DNA of 64,000 nt from NCBI RefSeq assembly GCF_001224225.1, contig NZ_CUEE01000001.1, positions 372,001 through 436,000 on the forward strand, in the 5' to 3' direction. Shown here piece after piece: positions 8,726-18,496 of the stretch. The notes below the pieces were generated by a model. The model worked only from the letters and a program-made list of their open reading frames with translations, made no database searches and was not told the origin of the DNA. The DNA comes from Staphylococcus borealis (lineage in GTDB: Bacteria; Bacillota; Bacilli; Staphylococcales; Staphylococcaceae). Positions within the stretch are counted from its first letter, which is position 1. Every line of letters begins with the position of its first letter. The position numbers and the translations under genes are program-made.

Positions 8726-10231
8726 TTATACACCATGATTAATATCTTCAAGCATTGCTTCTGCCGTAATTTTAGCACTCGTTAGAACGATTGGTACACC
8801 TGCACCCGGATGTGTACTTGCACCTGCAAAGTATAAGTCTTTGTAGTCTCTTGAAACATTGGCTGGTCTGTAGTAATTACTTTGTGTCAGCGTTGGCATG
8901 AGTCCAAATGCTGAACCGAACTTAGCATTGTAGCGTTGCTCAAAATCAAGCGGTGTAAAAACCGTTTCAGATACGATATCTTGACGGACATCTTTAAGTG
9001 CTTCAATCGTTTCAAGTTTGTTATAGATGACGTCTTTCGCCTTCTCTACTATTGTAGGGTCATGCCAGTCAATTTTGCCTGTTTTTAATTCTGGGACTGG
9101 CATCAATACGTACATGCCTGTCTGACCCTCAGGTGCTAATGCTTCATCTTCTACAGATGGGAAGTAAAGGTATAATGATGGATCATCTGGCATCTTTCCA
9201 CTGAAGATATCATCAATATTACCTCTAAAATCTTTAGCGAATACCACGTTATGGACATGCAATTTATCACGTAATTGACGATTAATACCTGCATAAATTA
9301 AAAATGCTGAACATGAATAATCCATGTTCTCCACCTTTTCAGGAGAATAGCGCTTTAATGGCGCGTGCTGAGGCATGAGATGTTGTGCCACATATGGGAA
9401 GTCAGCTGTACATAGTACTTTATCGAAACGTCGAATATCACCATTAACGCGTAAGCCATCTGCACGCTTAAATTTAGGATCAATGATAATCTCTTGCACG
9501 TCTGCATTGAGTTCAACATTGACACCATAGTCATGACCAAGCTGTAATAAGCCTTGGGCTAAGCCATACATGCCACCTTTGATATAATGGACGCCATGAA
9601 CCATCTCAATCATCGGAATAATAGAGTAAATTGATGGACCTTGTTTCGGATCAATACCGATATATAATGTCTGAAATGCAAGTAGCTTGCGTATTTTTTC
9701 ATTAGATACATAATTATCTATTAATTGATTCGCATTGTTAAACGTCTTCAGTTTAAGTCCACGATATAACGTTAACGGATTATAAAATTCGCTTGGCTTA
9801 CGGAACGTGCGCTCAAGGAAATATTTACGCGCTACCTCATAACGTTTATGTATATCCGTTAAAAACTGCATAAATCCTTGCGTTGAGCCTGGCTCTATCT
9901 CTTCTAGCGTCTGGCTTAGTTGTGCCAAATCCGTCGATACACTTACTTTATCTTTATCTGAGAAATAGATATCAAAAATATGTGTGAGTGGTTTCATATC
10001 GACATAATCTTCGAAACGTTTGCCACATTCTTCAAATACTGCTTTATAAACATCTGGAACCATCACTATGGTCGGTCCCATATCGAAGGTAAAACCATCC
10101 TTCTTAAATTGACTCATACGGCCACCGACTTGTTCATTCTTTTCAAAAATGGTTACTTGATGACCTTGCGCGGCCAATCGTGCGGCAGCTGCTAAGCCGG
10201 TAACACCAGCACCTACTACTGCTATGTTCAT
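8726..10231 (-). CDS. crtN: 4,4'-diapophytoene desaturase (dehydrosqualene desaturase) CrtN
   Basis: 501 residues. The N-terminal FAD motif AVVGAGVTGLAAAARLA and the ERMG-like EKNEQVGGRM segment are followed by MGPT, and the C-terminal carotenoid desaturase signature is near residues 465-490 (LYFAGASTHPGAGVPIVL). CrtN removes hydrogens from dehydrosqualene to give the yellow 4,4'-diaponeurosporene at the membrane. ATG at 10231 has GGTGAG upstream; a GTG 9 bases earlier abuts the crtM stop codon and is less likely. It is the last gene of the crtOPQMN operon and no clear terminator is seen after it. The length matches S. aureus CrtN. Confidence 0.96.
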   Translation of the reverse strand: MNIAVVGAGVTGLAAAARLAAQGHQVTIFEKNEQVGGRMSQFKKDGFTFDMGPTIVMVPDVYKAVFEECGKRFEDYVDMKPLTHIFDIYFSDKDKVSVSTDLAQLSQTLEEIEPGSTQGFMQFLTDIHKRYEVARKYFLERTFRKPSEFYNPLTLYRGLKLKTFNNANQLIDNYVSNEKIRKLLAFQTLYIGIDPKQGPSIYSIIPMIEMVHGVHYIKGGMYGLAQGLLQLGHDYGVNVELNADVQEIIIDPKFKRADGLRVNGDIRRFDKVLCTADFPYVAQHLMPQHAPLKRYSPEKVENMDYSCSAFLIYAGINRQLRDKLHVHNVVFAKDFRGNIDDIFSGKMPDDPSLYLYFPSVEDEALAPEGQTGMYVLMPVPELKTGKIDWHDPTIVEKAKDVIYNKLETIEALKDVRQDIVSETVFTPLDFEQRYNAKFGSAFGLMPTLTQSNYYRPANVSRDYKDLYFAGASTHPGAGVPIVLTSAKITAEAMLEDINHGV

Positions 10232-10240
10232 ACATCTCAC

Positions 10241-11098
10241 CTAATCTTTATATTTTTTCTTTAAGTTACGGTAGATTTTATGTTTTTTCCATTTAGAAAC
10301 ATATGCGCGTTCTTTCAATGAATATGATGATTTACGTACCTCAGTTAGTATACCGCGATAGACTTGAGCTGCTAACTCAATAATCATACGAGATTCTTCA
10401 TTATAAACATCGAGATGATTCAATACCATATCGTAGTTATTATCCGCTAGTGTCGCATAGAATTCCCAAATTTTGATGTAATTGTCAGAGGGTTGATCGC
10501 GTTCCATTTCATCTGCAATTGAAACATTAAACTCATTTAAGCGTGCTTTACTAAAGTAAATACGCCCGTTTCGATAATCTTCACCAACATCACGTAGTAT
10601 ATTCGTGAGTTGAAGCGCCTCACCTAATTGCTTACCATACGCATAAGCTTCGTCTGACGGTGGCGTTGCCAAAATAGGAATCAGTAATACCCCAACTGTT
10701 CCTGCTACCCCATAACAATAATCGAGTAGACCACGATCTGTTTCAAACATCTCGAAGTGTTGATCGGCTTCTACGGTATCAATTAAGTCATAGAGGGCTT
10801 GGTAATTCATTTGGAAATGTGTCGCTGCATCAGCAAAAGCCGTCATAATGCGTGCATCACTTTCAAATGTCGTTATTGTTTGATGTTCAATAGATTCAAC
10901 ATCACGATGAATCTTATGTAAATAATCCACGTCTTGATGTACATCGATACTATCATCAACGATTCTGCAAACAGCATAAATTGCCCATATTGCGCGTCGC
11001 TGTTGCTCAGGTAACATATCAAAAGCATATGAGAAACTCTTAGAGTAATCTTTCATAATTTGATGACAATATTGATAATTTTCTTCTAATGTGCTCAT
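10241..11098 (-). CDS. crtM: 4,4'-diapophytoene (dehydrosqualene) synthase CrtM
   Basis: 285 residues of the squalene/phytoene synthase family. The two Mg-diphosphate-binding aspartate-rich motifs are visible as DDSID (about 47-51) and as NILRDVGED (about 168-176). CrtM condenses two farnesyl diphosphates head to head into dehydrosqualene, the committed step to staphyloxanthin. It starts with ATG at 11098 and ends 9 bases before crtN, in operon with the neighbours. Confidence 0.96.
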   Translation of the reverse strand: MSTLEENYQYCHQIMKDYSKSFSYAFDMLPEQQRRAIWAIYAVCRIVDDSIDVHQDVDYLHKIHRDVESIEHQTITTFESDARIMTAFADAATHFQMNYQALYDLIDTVEADQHFEMFETDRGLLDYCYGVAGTVGVLLIPILATPPSDEAYAYGKQLGEALQLTNILRDVGEDYRNGRIYFSKARLNEFNVSIADEMERDQPSDNYIKIWEFYATLADNNYDMVLNHLDVYNEESRMIIELAAQVYRGILTEVRKSSYSLKERAYVSKWKKHKIYRNLKKKYKD

Positions 11099-11118
11099 GG
11101 AGAACCCCCTGCTAAATA

Positions 11119-12246
11119 TTATTTAATATTAAATCGTCGTCCTTTCCATTTTACCTGTTTTGTGTAATGGATGTGACGAAATGAATTGATAAAAATTAAA
11201 ATAAACACTAAAAATAATATTGGATGACAAATCAAGACTAAAAGCGAAAAATTACCTACTCTACGATGTAAACGGCTGAATTGTAGTGTATACAAGCCAT
11301 AAGATAGTAGCGCTCGTCTAAATGACAATCCTTGTTTAAATAAACTGAGTATGAATGCACTGAATGAAGTGATACTACCTATCATCCATAACATGATTAA
11401 CATCATAATATGCGGTTGTGTTGACGATGCACCTACCGCTAAGTGCTTCGTCCATCCTTCTACGAGCGTTTGAACGCCTGATTCGTACATTCTAAAATTA
11501 ACGTAGCCCTGACCTTCAAATTGAGTCACTGGCAACTGGCAACGTTGAAACGCTTTGCCTAAAGCAAATCCTTCAATGATTTGTGACGCAGCATTTTTAT
11601 GGCCTTGTGTCTTAATATAATCCGCTTTGTTCATGACGGTTACCGGGCCAAATGCTAATGCATCACCCTTTGCTTTAGCTAAAGTTGAAAATGTATTTGT
11701 ACCTACAATTGTCATTAGATTAAACACTGCCGATAAATGTTCATAAGGTTTCCGCACACTGTGATACGGTTGAATACTTAGTAAACCACGATAATGTTGC
11801 TGTGCATAGGTCTGAATCATTGCTTCTAATGCATCATCATTTTGTAATGTTACATCTGCATCCATAAATACAATGATGTCTGATGTTGTGTGGTCAACAC
11901 CTTGATAACATGCATATGACTTACCAACCCATGTAGGCTCATGGCTATCATATGTCACATTATACACGTTTGCGCCCATTTTTCGCGCAATTTCAGCAGT
12001 GCTATCATTTGAATCATCATCCATGACGATACATTCAACTTGTAGTGACTGTTGTGACAAACTATGTAATAACTTTGGCAATCTTTTTGCTTCATTACGC
12101 GCTGGAATGACCACACTTATGCTTTGTCTAAAGTCTCCTATATGTGTTTTATCAAATGACAATAGATGCCGGCGATTATACATTAAATAACCACTGACTA
12201 ACGATAAACCTATACTTCCATGAAGCAGTGCCGCTAATTTTGTCAT
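11119..12246 (-). CDS. crtQ: 4,4'-diaponeurosporenoate glycosyltransferase CrtQ
   Basis: 375 residues, the same length as S. aureus CrtQ. It is a GT2 glycosyltransferase. An N-terminal membrane segment precedes VVIPARNEAKRLPKLL. The acidic motifs are MDDDSND and FMDADVTL, and the C-terminal region has several hydrophobic helices. CrtQ glucosylates the carboxyl of 4,4'-diaponeurosporenoate at the membrane. An open frame extends further upstream into crtP, but the ATG at 12246 has AGAGGT about 10 bases before it and gives the family N-terminus, 13 bases after the crtP stop. Confidence 0.94.
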   Translation of the reverse strand: MTKLAALLHGSIGLSLVSGYLMYNRRHLLSFDKTHIGDFRQSISVVIPARNEAKRLPKLLHSLSQQSLQVECIVMDDDSNDSTAEIARKMGANVYNVTYDSHEPTWVGKSYACYQGVDHTTSDIIVFMDADVTLQNDDALEAMIQTYAQQHYRGLLSIQPYHSVRKPYEHLSAVFNLMTIVGTNTFSTLAKAKGDALAFGPVTVMNKADYIKTQGHKNAASQIIEGFALGKAFQRCQLPVTQFEGQGYVNFRMYESGVQTLVEGWTKHLAVGASSTQPHIMMLIMLWMIGSITSFSAFILSLFKQGLSFRRALLSYGLYTLQFSRLHRRVGNFSLLVLICHPILFLVFILIFINSFRHIHYTKQVKWKGRRFNIK

Positions 12247-12259
12247 ACTTGTATTACCT

Positions 12260-13768
12260 CTAATCCTCTGAATCATTCGTAAGCGCACGTTCAAGTGCAT
12301 TAATTTTATCCGCGACTTGTTGACCACTTAACGTCACCATTGGCATTCCACCACCAGGATTAACGGATCCTCCGACAAAGAATAAATTATCAAAGTATTG
12401 ACTTTGTTTAGGAAACTTAAATCCTTTATTTTTCTTCTTATCTGCCACTACCCCATAAATGGCACCTTTATTCGAGTGATAGGTTTGTTCAATATCATGC
12501 GGTGTCCAAATATCTTCATATACAATATGCTGACGTAAATCTGTAAGCCCCATACGCTCTAATTTATCCAAGACACGTGCTCGAAAATCATTATATTGTT
12601 CTTCAGTGAATGGTTGCTCTTGAATGTACGGAATATGTGGTAACACTTTTAAATTTTCATACCCTTTTGGCGCTTGCGCCGGATCGGATTTATTCGAGTT
12701 TACTAAATAAATGGTTGGGTCTTGTGGTAAGACTTTGTCATGGAACACTTCTCGATAATTACGCTTTGAATCATTAGAGAAAAGGAAATTATGATGGACC
12801 AATTGAGGATAGGTTTTGTCTACACCTAAATGCATAACATATCCGGACGCTGCGGGCTCATAAACCTTCTCTAATTGCGCTAATTGCTTATTTGAAAAGT
12901 GTAGTAAGTCACGATAAGTTGGTATGACTTCTCTATTAGAAACGATGTAATCAGCACTTACATGTGAACCATCATCTAATCTAACGCCTGTGACATGATT
13001 AAAATACGTATCAATACTACGTACATCTTTGCCAGTATGAATTGTCACACCTTCTTCAACAGCTAATCGCTCCAATGCACGTGCAAGGTGGTGAATGCCA
13101 CCTTTGACATACCATAAACCTTGTTCATATTGCATATGGATTAACATTGTTAACACGGCTGGTGCGTCATAAGATGAAGAACCAACATACTTAATGAAAT
13201 AACCTAGCATATCTCTTAACTCTGGCTTTTCGACGTAACGATTGATGGCTTGTTGCATTGTTGAGAAGTAATCTACACCTTTGACTGAACGCAATGGACC
13301 TTGATATTTGATAATTTCCGAAACCGTATCAAGCCCAAGTGCGAAATAACCTTCTTCAGTGAAACGATGAATATGCGTTGCATAATCCATAAATTGGTGC
13401 AATTGTTTGATATCCTCATTCGTGAGTTGACTGTTGTTAATGCCCATTTGTTCTAAATCTTCATATAAATCTATAACTTTGCCATTTGTAAAGAAACTAC
13501 GCCATTGTAAAGGTAAACGTTCAATCGTAACGTAATCTTTCATTTGTTTTTTACTATAGCTGAATAATCTTTCAAATATCCATGGCATCGTTAAAATAGA
13601 TGGACCCAAGTCAAAACCAAATCCGTCTGCTTCAAGTCGATTGACTTTACCACCGATGTGATCATTTTGCTCGTAAAGTGTGACATTAAAACCACTTTGT
13701 GCAAGACGAATCGCAGCTGATATACCGCCTAATCCACCGCCGATAACGATAATGTTTTTATGTGACAA
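12260..13768 (-). CDS. crtP: Diapolycopene/diaponeurosporene oxygenase CrtP, TTG start
   Basis: 502 residues, related to CrtN. It has the FAD motif [27 protein letters not shown], and a C-terminal [17 protein letters not shown]. CrtP oxidises the terminal methyl group of diaponeurosporene toward the carboxylate. The start appears to be TTG at 13768: GGAG lies 9 bases upstream, no ATG is better placed, and the TTG follows the crtO stop by 2 bases, suggesting translational coupling. Confidence 0.93.
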   Translation of the reverse strand: MSHKNIIVIGGGLGGISAAIRLAQSGFNVTLYEQNDHIGGKVNRLEADGFGFDLGPSILTMPWIFERLFSYSKKQMKDYVTIERLPLQWRSFFTNGKVIDLYEDLEQMGINNSQLTNEDIKQLHQFMDYATHIHRFTEEGYFALGLDTVSEIIKYQGPLRSVKGVDYFSTMQQAINRYVEKPELRDMLGYFIKYVGSSSYDAPAVLTMLIHMQYEQGLWYVKGGIHHLARALERLAVEEGVTIHTGKDVRSIDTYFNHVTGVRLDDGSHVSADYIVSNREVIPTYRDLLHFSNKQLAQLEKVYEPAASGYVMHLGVDKTYPQLVHHNFLFSNDSKRNYREVFHDKVLPQDPTIYLVNSNKSDPAQAPKGYENLKVLPHIPYIQEQPFTEEQYNDFRARVLDKLERMGLTDLRQHIVYEDIWTPHDIEQTYHSNKGAIYGVVADKKKNKGFKFPKQSQYFDNLFFVGGSVNPGGGMPMVTLSGQQVADKINALERALTNDSED

Positions 13769-13770
13769 GT

Positions 13771-14256
13771 CTATTCACTCCGTTTCACTCTGCGTTGATA
13801 GTACAATTCTAATCTTGGACGATTATAACGTTGCGTCAGTATAATCGGTAAATTAGCACAAATAACATAACTCATATTGATAAATTGTATATATTTAGGC
13901 GCTTTTACAAAAATAATTACTGGTATCATTGATAACCAATGCACAAGTTCTGCCCGACGCATTTCTACAATCATTATATGTATGTCTTCTAATTTAAAAG
14001 AAGCTAGTCTCTTTTTATTATAAATATGATGATTGAATCTAGCACCTTCTGGAATGAAGCGTTTCCACTTATTAATACGCAATAGTGTATTCCATAAAGC
14101 GCCATTCTTTTCCCACGACCATATTGTAAAAACCTTATCATATTTCACAAAGAAAGATGACGGGCATCGTAACATCAAATGAGATATTGATAATTGTGTA
14201 GTTGTCCAGAACACACTATGTATTAAGCCTAAATTCAATACTTTCCATAATGACAT
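13771..14256 (-). CDS. crtO: Glycosyl-4,4'-diaponeurosporenoate acyltransferase CrtO
   Basis: About 161 residues, an integral membrane acyltransferase that esterifies the glucose C6 hydroxyl with a fatty acid, the last step of staphyloxanthin synthesis. Shared features with S. aureus CrtO are a hydrophobic N-terminus, the basic W-x-K-W region, a conserved ETKRAEL-like stretch here [11 protein letters not shown], and the C-terminal [13 protein letters not shown] chose ATG at 14256 because it matches the S. aureus N-terminus; ATG at 14277 would leave only a leader of about 10 bases after the sigma-B promoter. No strong Shine-Dalgarno is seen for either. First gene of the operon. Confidence 0.85.
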   Translation of the reverse strand: MSLWKVLNLGLIHSVFWTTTQLSISHLMLRCPSSFFVKYDKVFTIWSWEKNGALWNTLLRINKWKRFIPEGARFNHHIYNKKRLASFKLEDIHIMIVEMRRAELVHWLSMIPVIIFVKAPKYIQFINMSYVICANLPIILTQRYNRPRLELYYQRRVKRSE

Positions 14257-14294
14257 AACATTCAACACTTTCGACATAATAATTGTTCTAATAT

Positions 14295-14320
14295 CTTCCC
14301 TATAAACCTCATCGGTAAAC
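14295..14320 (-). promoter_or_regulatory. Sigma-B promoter of the crt operon
   Basis: GTTTAC, 14 bases, GGGAAG on the minus strand, 40 bases before the crtO start. The S. aureus crt operon is known to be sigma-B dependent, and the pattern and place agree. Confidence 0.75.
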
Positions 14321-14344
14321 GTTATGCTACAGTGTCTATTAAAA

Positions 14345-14380
14345 TACAAAAAAAGAGGCCGACCATCATGTCGACCTCTT
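14345..14380 (-). terminator. Terminator of isaA
   Basis: Arms AAGAGGTCGAC and GTCGGCCTCTT followed by TTTTTTTGT on the minus strand separate isaA from the crt promoter. Confidence 0.9.
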
Positions 14381-14422
14381 TCCTCGATAACTCGATGTGC
14401 TATCCAGTTATCTGAGTAAATC

Positions 14423-15124
14423 CTACCACCAACCGTTGTTATTACGGAATGCAATTGCTGCATCTAATGAACCGTAACGGCTGTTAGCGTAGTTAATCAT
14501 ACCTTTAGTTTGTTGAGCTACTGAACCAGTACCCCATGATTCCATAGTTTGACCTAAACCTCTGTAACCAGCTGGGTTAACTGCGTTAGGGTTACCACCT
14601 GATTCTGGCATTACGATAGCGTTCCAAGCAGCTTCAGTACCACCGTTAGCTAAGAATTGAGCTTTAACTGATCCACCAGTTGAAGCTGATGAAGCTGAGT
14701 ATGAAGTAGTTGTTGGTGCAGAAACTGTTCTAACACTAGTGTTGCTTGATTGTTGGTTTGAGCTTACTGATTGAGATGACGCTTCGTTGCTGTAAGAAGC
14801 TGAGTAATCAGTTGATTGAGCAGCTGGAGCAGCTTGTGTAGTTGCTACTGTGTCAGCACCACCAACGTAAGTGTAATTCCAAGACCAAGATTGACCATCA
14901 GAAGTGAAGTTATATTTGAAACCATCTTTAACGAATGAGATGTTGTATGCGCCAGCTTGTACTGGGTGCGCATTTAATTCAGATGGGTTGTTTTGAGCTA
15001 AGTTAGCTAATTGTGCATAATTAGTAGTTGATTCAGATGCATGTGCACTGTTATCTGTAGTTAATGCATAACCTGTTACTCCTAAAGCTACTGCTAATGA
15101 CGACGCGATTACTGTTTTTTTCAT
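14423..15124 (-). CDS. isaA: IsaA/SceD family lytic transglycosylase
   Basis: 233 residues. A signal peptide ([20 protein letters not shown], cleavage near HAS-ES) leads to a Ser/Thr/Gln-rich linker, then a C-terminal catalytic domain from about residue 155. The likely catalytic Glu is in VMPESGGNP, followed by [16 protein letters not shown]. These secreted enzymes cleave peptidoglycan glycan strands during wall turnover. Position next to crtO matches isaA of S. aureus, but the catalytic end also resembles SceD, so the name rests on synteny. GGAGG lies 9 bases before ATG 15124. A WalR box far upstream suggests control by the essential WalKR system. Confidence 0.9.
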   Translation of the reverse strand: MKKTVIASSLAVALGVTGYALTTDNSAHASESTTNYAQLANLAQNNPSELNAHPVQAGAYNISFVKDGFKYNFTSDGQSWSWNYTYVGGADTVATTQAAPAAQSTDYSASYSNEASSQSVSSNQQSSNTSVRTVSAPTTTSYSASSASTGGSVKAQFLANGGTEAAWNAIVMPESGGNPNAVNPAGYRGLGQTMESWGTGSVAQQTKGMINYANSRYGSLDAAIAFRNNNGWW

Positions 15125-15393
15125 AATAAAAAATTCCTCCAAAAAAATTAGTTTATATTTTCGTTATGTTATATTCTTTAGTTATTGTGTTTTGCTCTGT
15201 GTTTAACTTTTGACAATAAGTACTATATCATAAAAAAACGCCAGTAGTATTACGCTTTTCTTACAAAAAATTACAATAGACACCTTGTTTTGTAACATTG
15301 AAATATAAATAATTCGCTTTGTAACAATTATTTTTGAACAAATGGTTTAAAATTTCATCATGAAATAAGGATTTACAATACTTTTTTAAGAAA

Positions 15394-15410
15394 TTTACAA
15401 CTGTTTTACA
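15394..15410 (-). promoter_or_regulatory. Candidate WalR binding box in the long isaA upstream region
   Basis: On the minus strand TGTAAA, 5 bases, TGTAAA is a perfect fit to the WalR/YycF consensus TGTWAH-N5-TGTWAH. It lies about 270 bases before isaA. The rest of the 373-base gap (15125-15497) is very AT-rich with further single TGTAA/TTACA half-sites and no ORF. Confidence 0.65.
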
Positions 15411-15495
15411 TTATCTGTAATATTACAAATTGCCATTTTGTTACAATCCCGTAATATTTCTAACAACTCAGAACTATTCAATTTATCTATATAAC

Positions 15496-15541
15496 TTTAA
15501 AAAAACCAAGAAACGCTATGATTTTCTAACGTTTCTTGGTT
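15496..15541 (-). terminator. Terminator of the polyphosphate kinase gene
   Basis: Arms AACCAAGAAACG and CGTTTCTTGGTT (15504-15515, 15530-15541) followed on the minus strand by seven T. Confidence 0.88.
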
Positions 15542-15559
15542 CCTATTATTTAATCAAAT

Positions 15560-16987
15560 TCATTCATAATCTTTAACGCCCCATAATACTTTTTCACATT
15601 TACGAATAATATATTTCATAATTTCTATTCTTGATGTTTTCTTATGGTCGGCGGGTACAACTAACCATGGTGCATAGGTTGTATGTGTTTTTTTAACCAT
15701 GTCATGACTTGCTTCGACGTATAAATCCCATTTTTCACGATTACGCCAATCTTCATCCGTGATTTTCCATTGTTTATCGACGTTATTTTGACGATCTTTA
15801 AAACGCTTCAACTGTTCGTCTTTATCTAAAGTAAGGAAGAATTTTAAGATGATTGCACCTTCATCTGTCCACATCTTTTCAAATGCATTAATTTCCTCAT
15901 AAGCACGTTGCCATTCATTCATTGTTGCAAATCCTTCAATACGCTCAACTAATACACGGCCATACCAACTTCTATCAAATAACTCGATGTGTCCGCTTCG
16001 TGGCATATCTTTTGCAAAGCGCCATAAATAATGATGTTTTAATTCAACGTCAGTAGGTGCGCTAATGCCATTGACTTCATAACCAGTTGGATCAAGCTTT
16101 TCTCTAATACGTTTGATATTACCACCTTTGCCGGCTGCATCCATGCCTTCAAACACAAGAATGAGTGGGATTTTTCGCTCATATAATGCGAATTGTATTT
16201 CTCGCATGCGTTTTTGTAATTCATTAATCAATGATTTGTATGCTTCTTTGGATACTTTATCTACTTCGATATCAAACATATTGGTACTAAAGTGCTCAGT
16301 AAAGTCACCATCACGTTCATTATCTTGCGCATGATATTTGGCAATGGCTTGTTCTAAACGTTGTATAATGTGTTCATACATTTTTTCGATTGCTGATTGT
16401 CGTTCTGTATAATCAATAATCTGCCATTGTTGATCTTGTTTAATAAATTGATGCATATCCTCTAAATATGTTTCTGTTGATAAGACACTGCCATATTCTT
16501 GAACTTTCCAACGCATTAATGGATTTTCTTTCGTTTGCTTAATATGTTCTTGTCTTTTATCTTCATTAATTTCAATAAAGAATTTAATGATTTCATAATT
16601 ATCTTTGATTAACATATCTTCAAAAGACGCAATTTGTTCTTTTAAGACATCATAGTTTTTGTATCTATCATGCTTAATTTCATTCTCTCGATAATCTAAA
16701 TAATGAGAATACCAGCTTCTAAAGTAAACATTGATATCACCCTTTTTAGGCAATGTATTCCAATATTTTTGTAAGAATTGATATCTTAAATCATCCTTTT
16801 GAGGTGACTGTGTTGCAATAAAATGTGTATATTTCGCATCAAAGTTAAGTAATAATTCATTTGATAAGCGTGTTTTTCCAGAGGCAGGGACCCCTTCAAA
16901 TAAAATCATAATTGGAATACCCAAATCATGTGTTTGTCTTGTAAGTTCTGCTGTCTTTAGTGCTAGTTTTTCGATTTTATTAGCCAT
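15560..16987 (-). CDS. Two-domain PPK2 family polyphosphate:AMP phosphotransferase
   Basis: 475 residues, the length of the tandem (class II) PPK2 enzyme from Acinetobacter, which makes ADP from AMP and polyphosphate. Domain 1 (about 20-235) has a Walker-A-like FEGVPASGKT but its lid/Walker B region reads YFRSWYSHY, lacking the Asp. Domain 2 (about 260-475) has FEGMDAAGKGG, then LFDRSWYGRVLVER, a complete set, so it should be the catalytic half. ATG at 16987 has GGGTGA upstream; an open frame of 24 more codons has no ribosome site. Monocistronic, with its own terminator. The enzyme would let the cell recharge AMP from stored polyphosphate. Confidence 0.9.
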   Translation of the reverse strand: MANKIEKLALKTAELTRQTHDLGIPIMILFEGVPASGKTRLSNELLLNFDAKYTHFIATQSPQKDDLRYQFLQKYWNTLPKKGDINVYFRSWYSHYLDYRENEIKHDRYKNYDVLKEQIASFEDMLIKDNYEIIKFFIEINEDKRQEHIKQTKENPLMRWKVQEYGSVLSTETYLEDMHQFIKQDQQWQIIDYTERQSAIEKMYEHIIQRLEQAIAKYHAQDNERDGDFTEHFSTNMFDIEVDKVSKEAYKSLINELQKRMREIQFALYERKIPLILVFEGMDAAGKGGNIKRIREKLDPTGYEVNGISAPTDVELKHHYLWRFAKDMPRSGHIELFDRSWYGRVLVERIEGFATMNEWQRAYEEINAFEKMWTDEGAIILKFFLTLDKDEQLKRFKDRQNNVDKQWKITDEDWRNREKWDLYVEASHDMVKKTHTTYAPWLVVPADHKKTSRIEIMKYIIRKCEKVLWGVKDYE

Positions 16988-17071
16988 TAACCATTCACCC
17001 TTTTTATAACGTATCATTTCATTTTTATTGTAACACGATTTATTTCTATTTTTTCTCAATCTTTATAAATA

Positions 17072-17113
17072 AAAAGAATTGATAAAATGCGATATTCAAC
17101 ACTTTATCAATTC
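17072..17113 (-). terminator. Terminator after the PTS EIIC-like gene
   Basis: Arms GAATTGATAAA and TTTATCAATTC with TTTTTATTT following on the minus strand. It sits after the distal stop codon at 17129, not after the premature one at 17372, which shows the original gene end. Confidence 0.75.
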
Positions 17114-17128
17114 CTATTTAATAGGACG

Positions 17129-18187
17129 TTAACCCATAAATTTATATATGTCGTTGGTATATAGACGTAATACTTTTCGGAAAATAATATCTAAAACAAA
17201 TGCAGTTACTAATGGCACAACAAAGAATCCTAAAATAATGAGTAAGACACTCACTAAGGCAGAATCAATATGTAAAAATTTAAAAGCACTAATTGGACCA
17301 ATCATACCAATGAAACCAAACCCTGCCGATTCTTTCGTTCCTGCAATACCAATTAAACTTCCTGCAATTCCTTATATACCAGCAGTTATAAGGATTGGTA
17401 ACATGATGATTGGATATTTAACCATATTAGGCATCATCATTTTCACACCACCAAAGAATATAGAAATCGGTACTGCAACTCGATTCACTTTGCTAGTACC
17501 AATAAGCAATACTGCTTCAGTAGCTGAAATACCAATAGATGCTGAACCTGCCGCAAGACCTGTAATCCCTATTGCAATAGCTATCGCAACTGTTGATAAC
17601 GGTGAAATAATAATAAAACTGAAGACCATAGAAATAAGCATACACATTAATACAGGTTGTAATTCTGTGAAGCTATTAACCATATTACCAATGCCAGTTG
17701 TAATCATGTGTACATATGGCAAAATGAATACGCCAATTGTAGCTGACAATCCGCCTACAATCGTTGGATATACAATGAGCGCCATACTGCCGACACGTTT
17801 TTCTATTAATAAGATGAATAATACAGCAATCGTTGCTGTTATCATCGTATTAATCAAGTCTCCGATACCAGCAATCACCCATGCGCCATGTTTAAATTGT
17901 GCGGCTCCACTACCTACATAAGAGGCACAAGCAACTACTGCAATGGCTAATGGTGTCATGTCAAATTTCAACGCAATGAGTGCGCCGATTAAAGCTGGCA
18001 CTGTAAATTGCATTGCTTGTACAACATGTAACAATGTCCCAAAAATTGGATGATGATGCATTAACGCTTTAAAGATTTCTCCCAAAATGGCATTTGGTAC
18101 TAAGCCCACCACGATACCTATGGCTACGCCCGATAGCACTCTAAATGTAAAATCTTTAACGCCTATTTCTCTAAGTGTTGATGTCAT
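17129..18187 (-). pseudogene. PTS EIIC-like transporter interrupted by one in-frame stop
   Basis: From ATG 18187 (GGAGG 8 bases upstream) the frame encodes 271 residues of a membrane protein of the PTS_EIIC_2 type, with about seven hydrophobic helices, then reads TAA at 17372-17374 right after PILITAGI. The same frame continues without further stops for 80 codons (GIAGSLIGIAGTKESAGFG, later helices, and RKVLRLYTNDIYKFMG) to TAA at 17129, just before a terminator. The whole would be about 352 residues. This looks like a full-length gene disabled by a single base change. Truncation removes the last one or two membrane spans. A sequencing error or stop readthrough is the alternative. Confidence 0.85.
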
Positions 18188-18435
18188 GTAAAAAACCTCC
18201 TGTTGTCTGTTCTGCACACTTATTAAATTGATCAACCTACTTATGAGTTATTGCTATGATGTTTCAACATCTCCTCATGGCAATCACGTCTATAAGTAAT
18301 GATAGATTTTACTATATCATAAATTCTAAATTTTCAGAATATTATTTTTGTTTTTTTCTCTAAAAAGTAACATTTAATGATAATCCTTATATCCAAACAT
18401 TTACCCTTTGTGATATGACAGGCAATGTTGAAACT
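18188..18435. other. Intergenic region without recognised features
   Basis: AT-rich gap before the PTS EIIC-like gene. I see only its GGAGG ribosome site near 18200 and an imperfect GAGGAGAT/ATCTCC-type hairpin around 18240-18290; no ORF or known RNA. Confidence 0.4.
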
Positions 18436-18466
18436 AAAAAAACCTGAAACACGACGTAGGCTTCAG
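18436..18466 (-). terminator. Terminator of the M23 peptidase gene
   Basis: CTGAAGC...GTTTCAG hairpin followed by GGTTTTTTTA on the minus strand, 30 bases after the peptidase stop codon. Confidence 0.7.
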
Positions 18467-18496
18467 ATTTTTATACCATCAATTTCGTTTGACGTA

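Noticed and set aside
12247..12327. CrtQ start at 12327 inside crtP
   Set aside because: The extension ([13 protein letters not shown]) is not part of the CrtQ family and lacks a ribosome site; ATG 12246 gives the 375-residue family length.
14277..14463. Longer CrtO reading frame extending to 14463
   Set aside because: The extra codons cross the sigma-B promoter and the isaA terminator and match nothing in S. aureus CrtO.
17148..17921. Plus-strand open frame of 257 codons
   Set aside because: It is antisense to the PTS EIIC-like gene, has Ile/Pro/Thr-rich composition typical of a shadow of a membrane protein gene, and no ribosome site.
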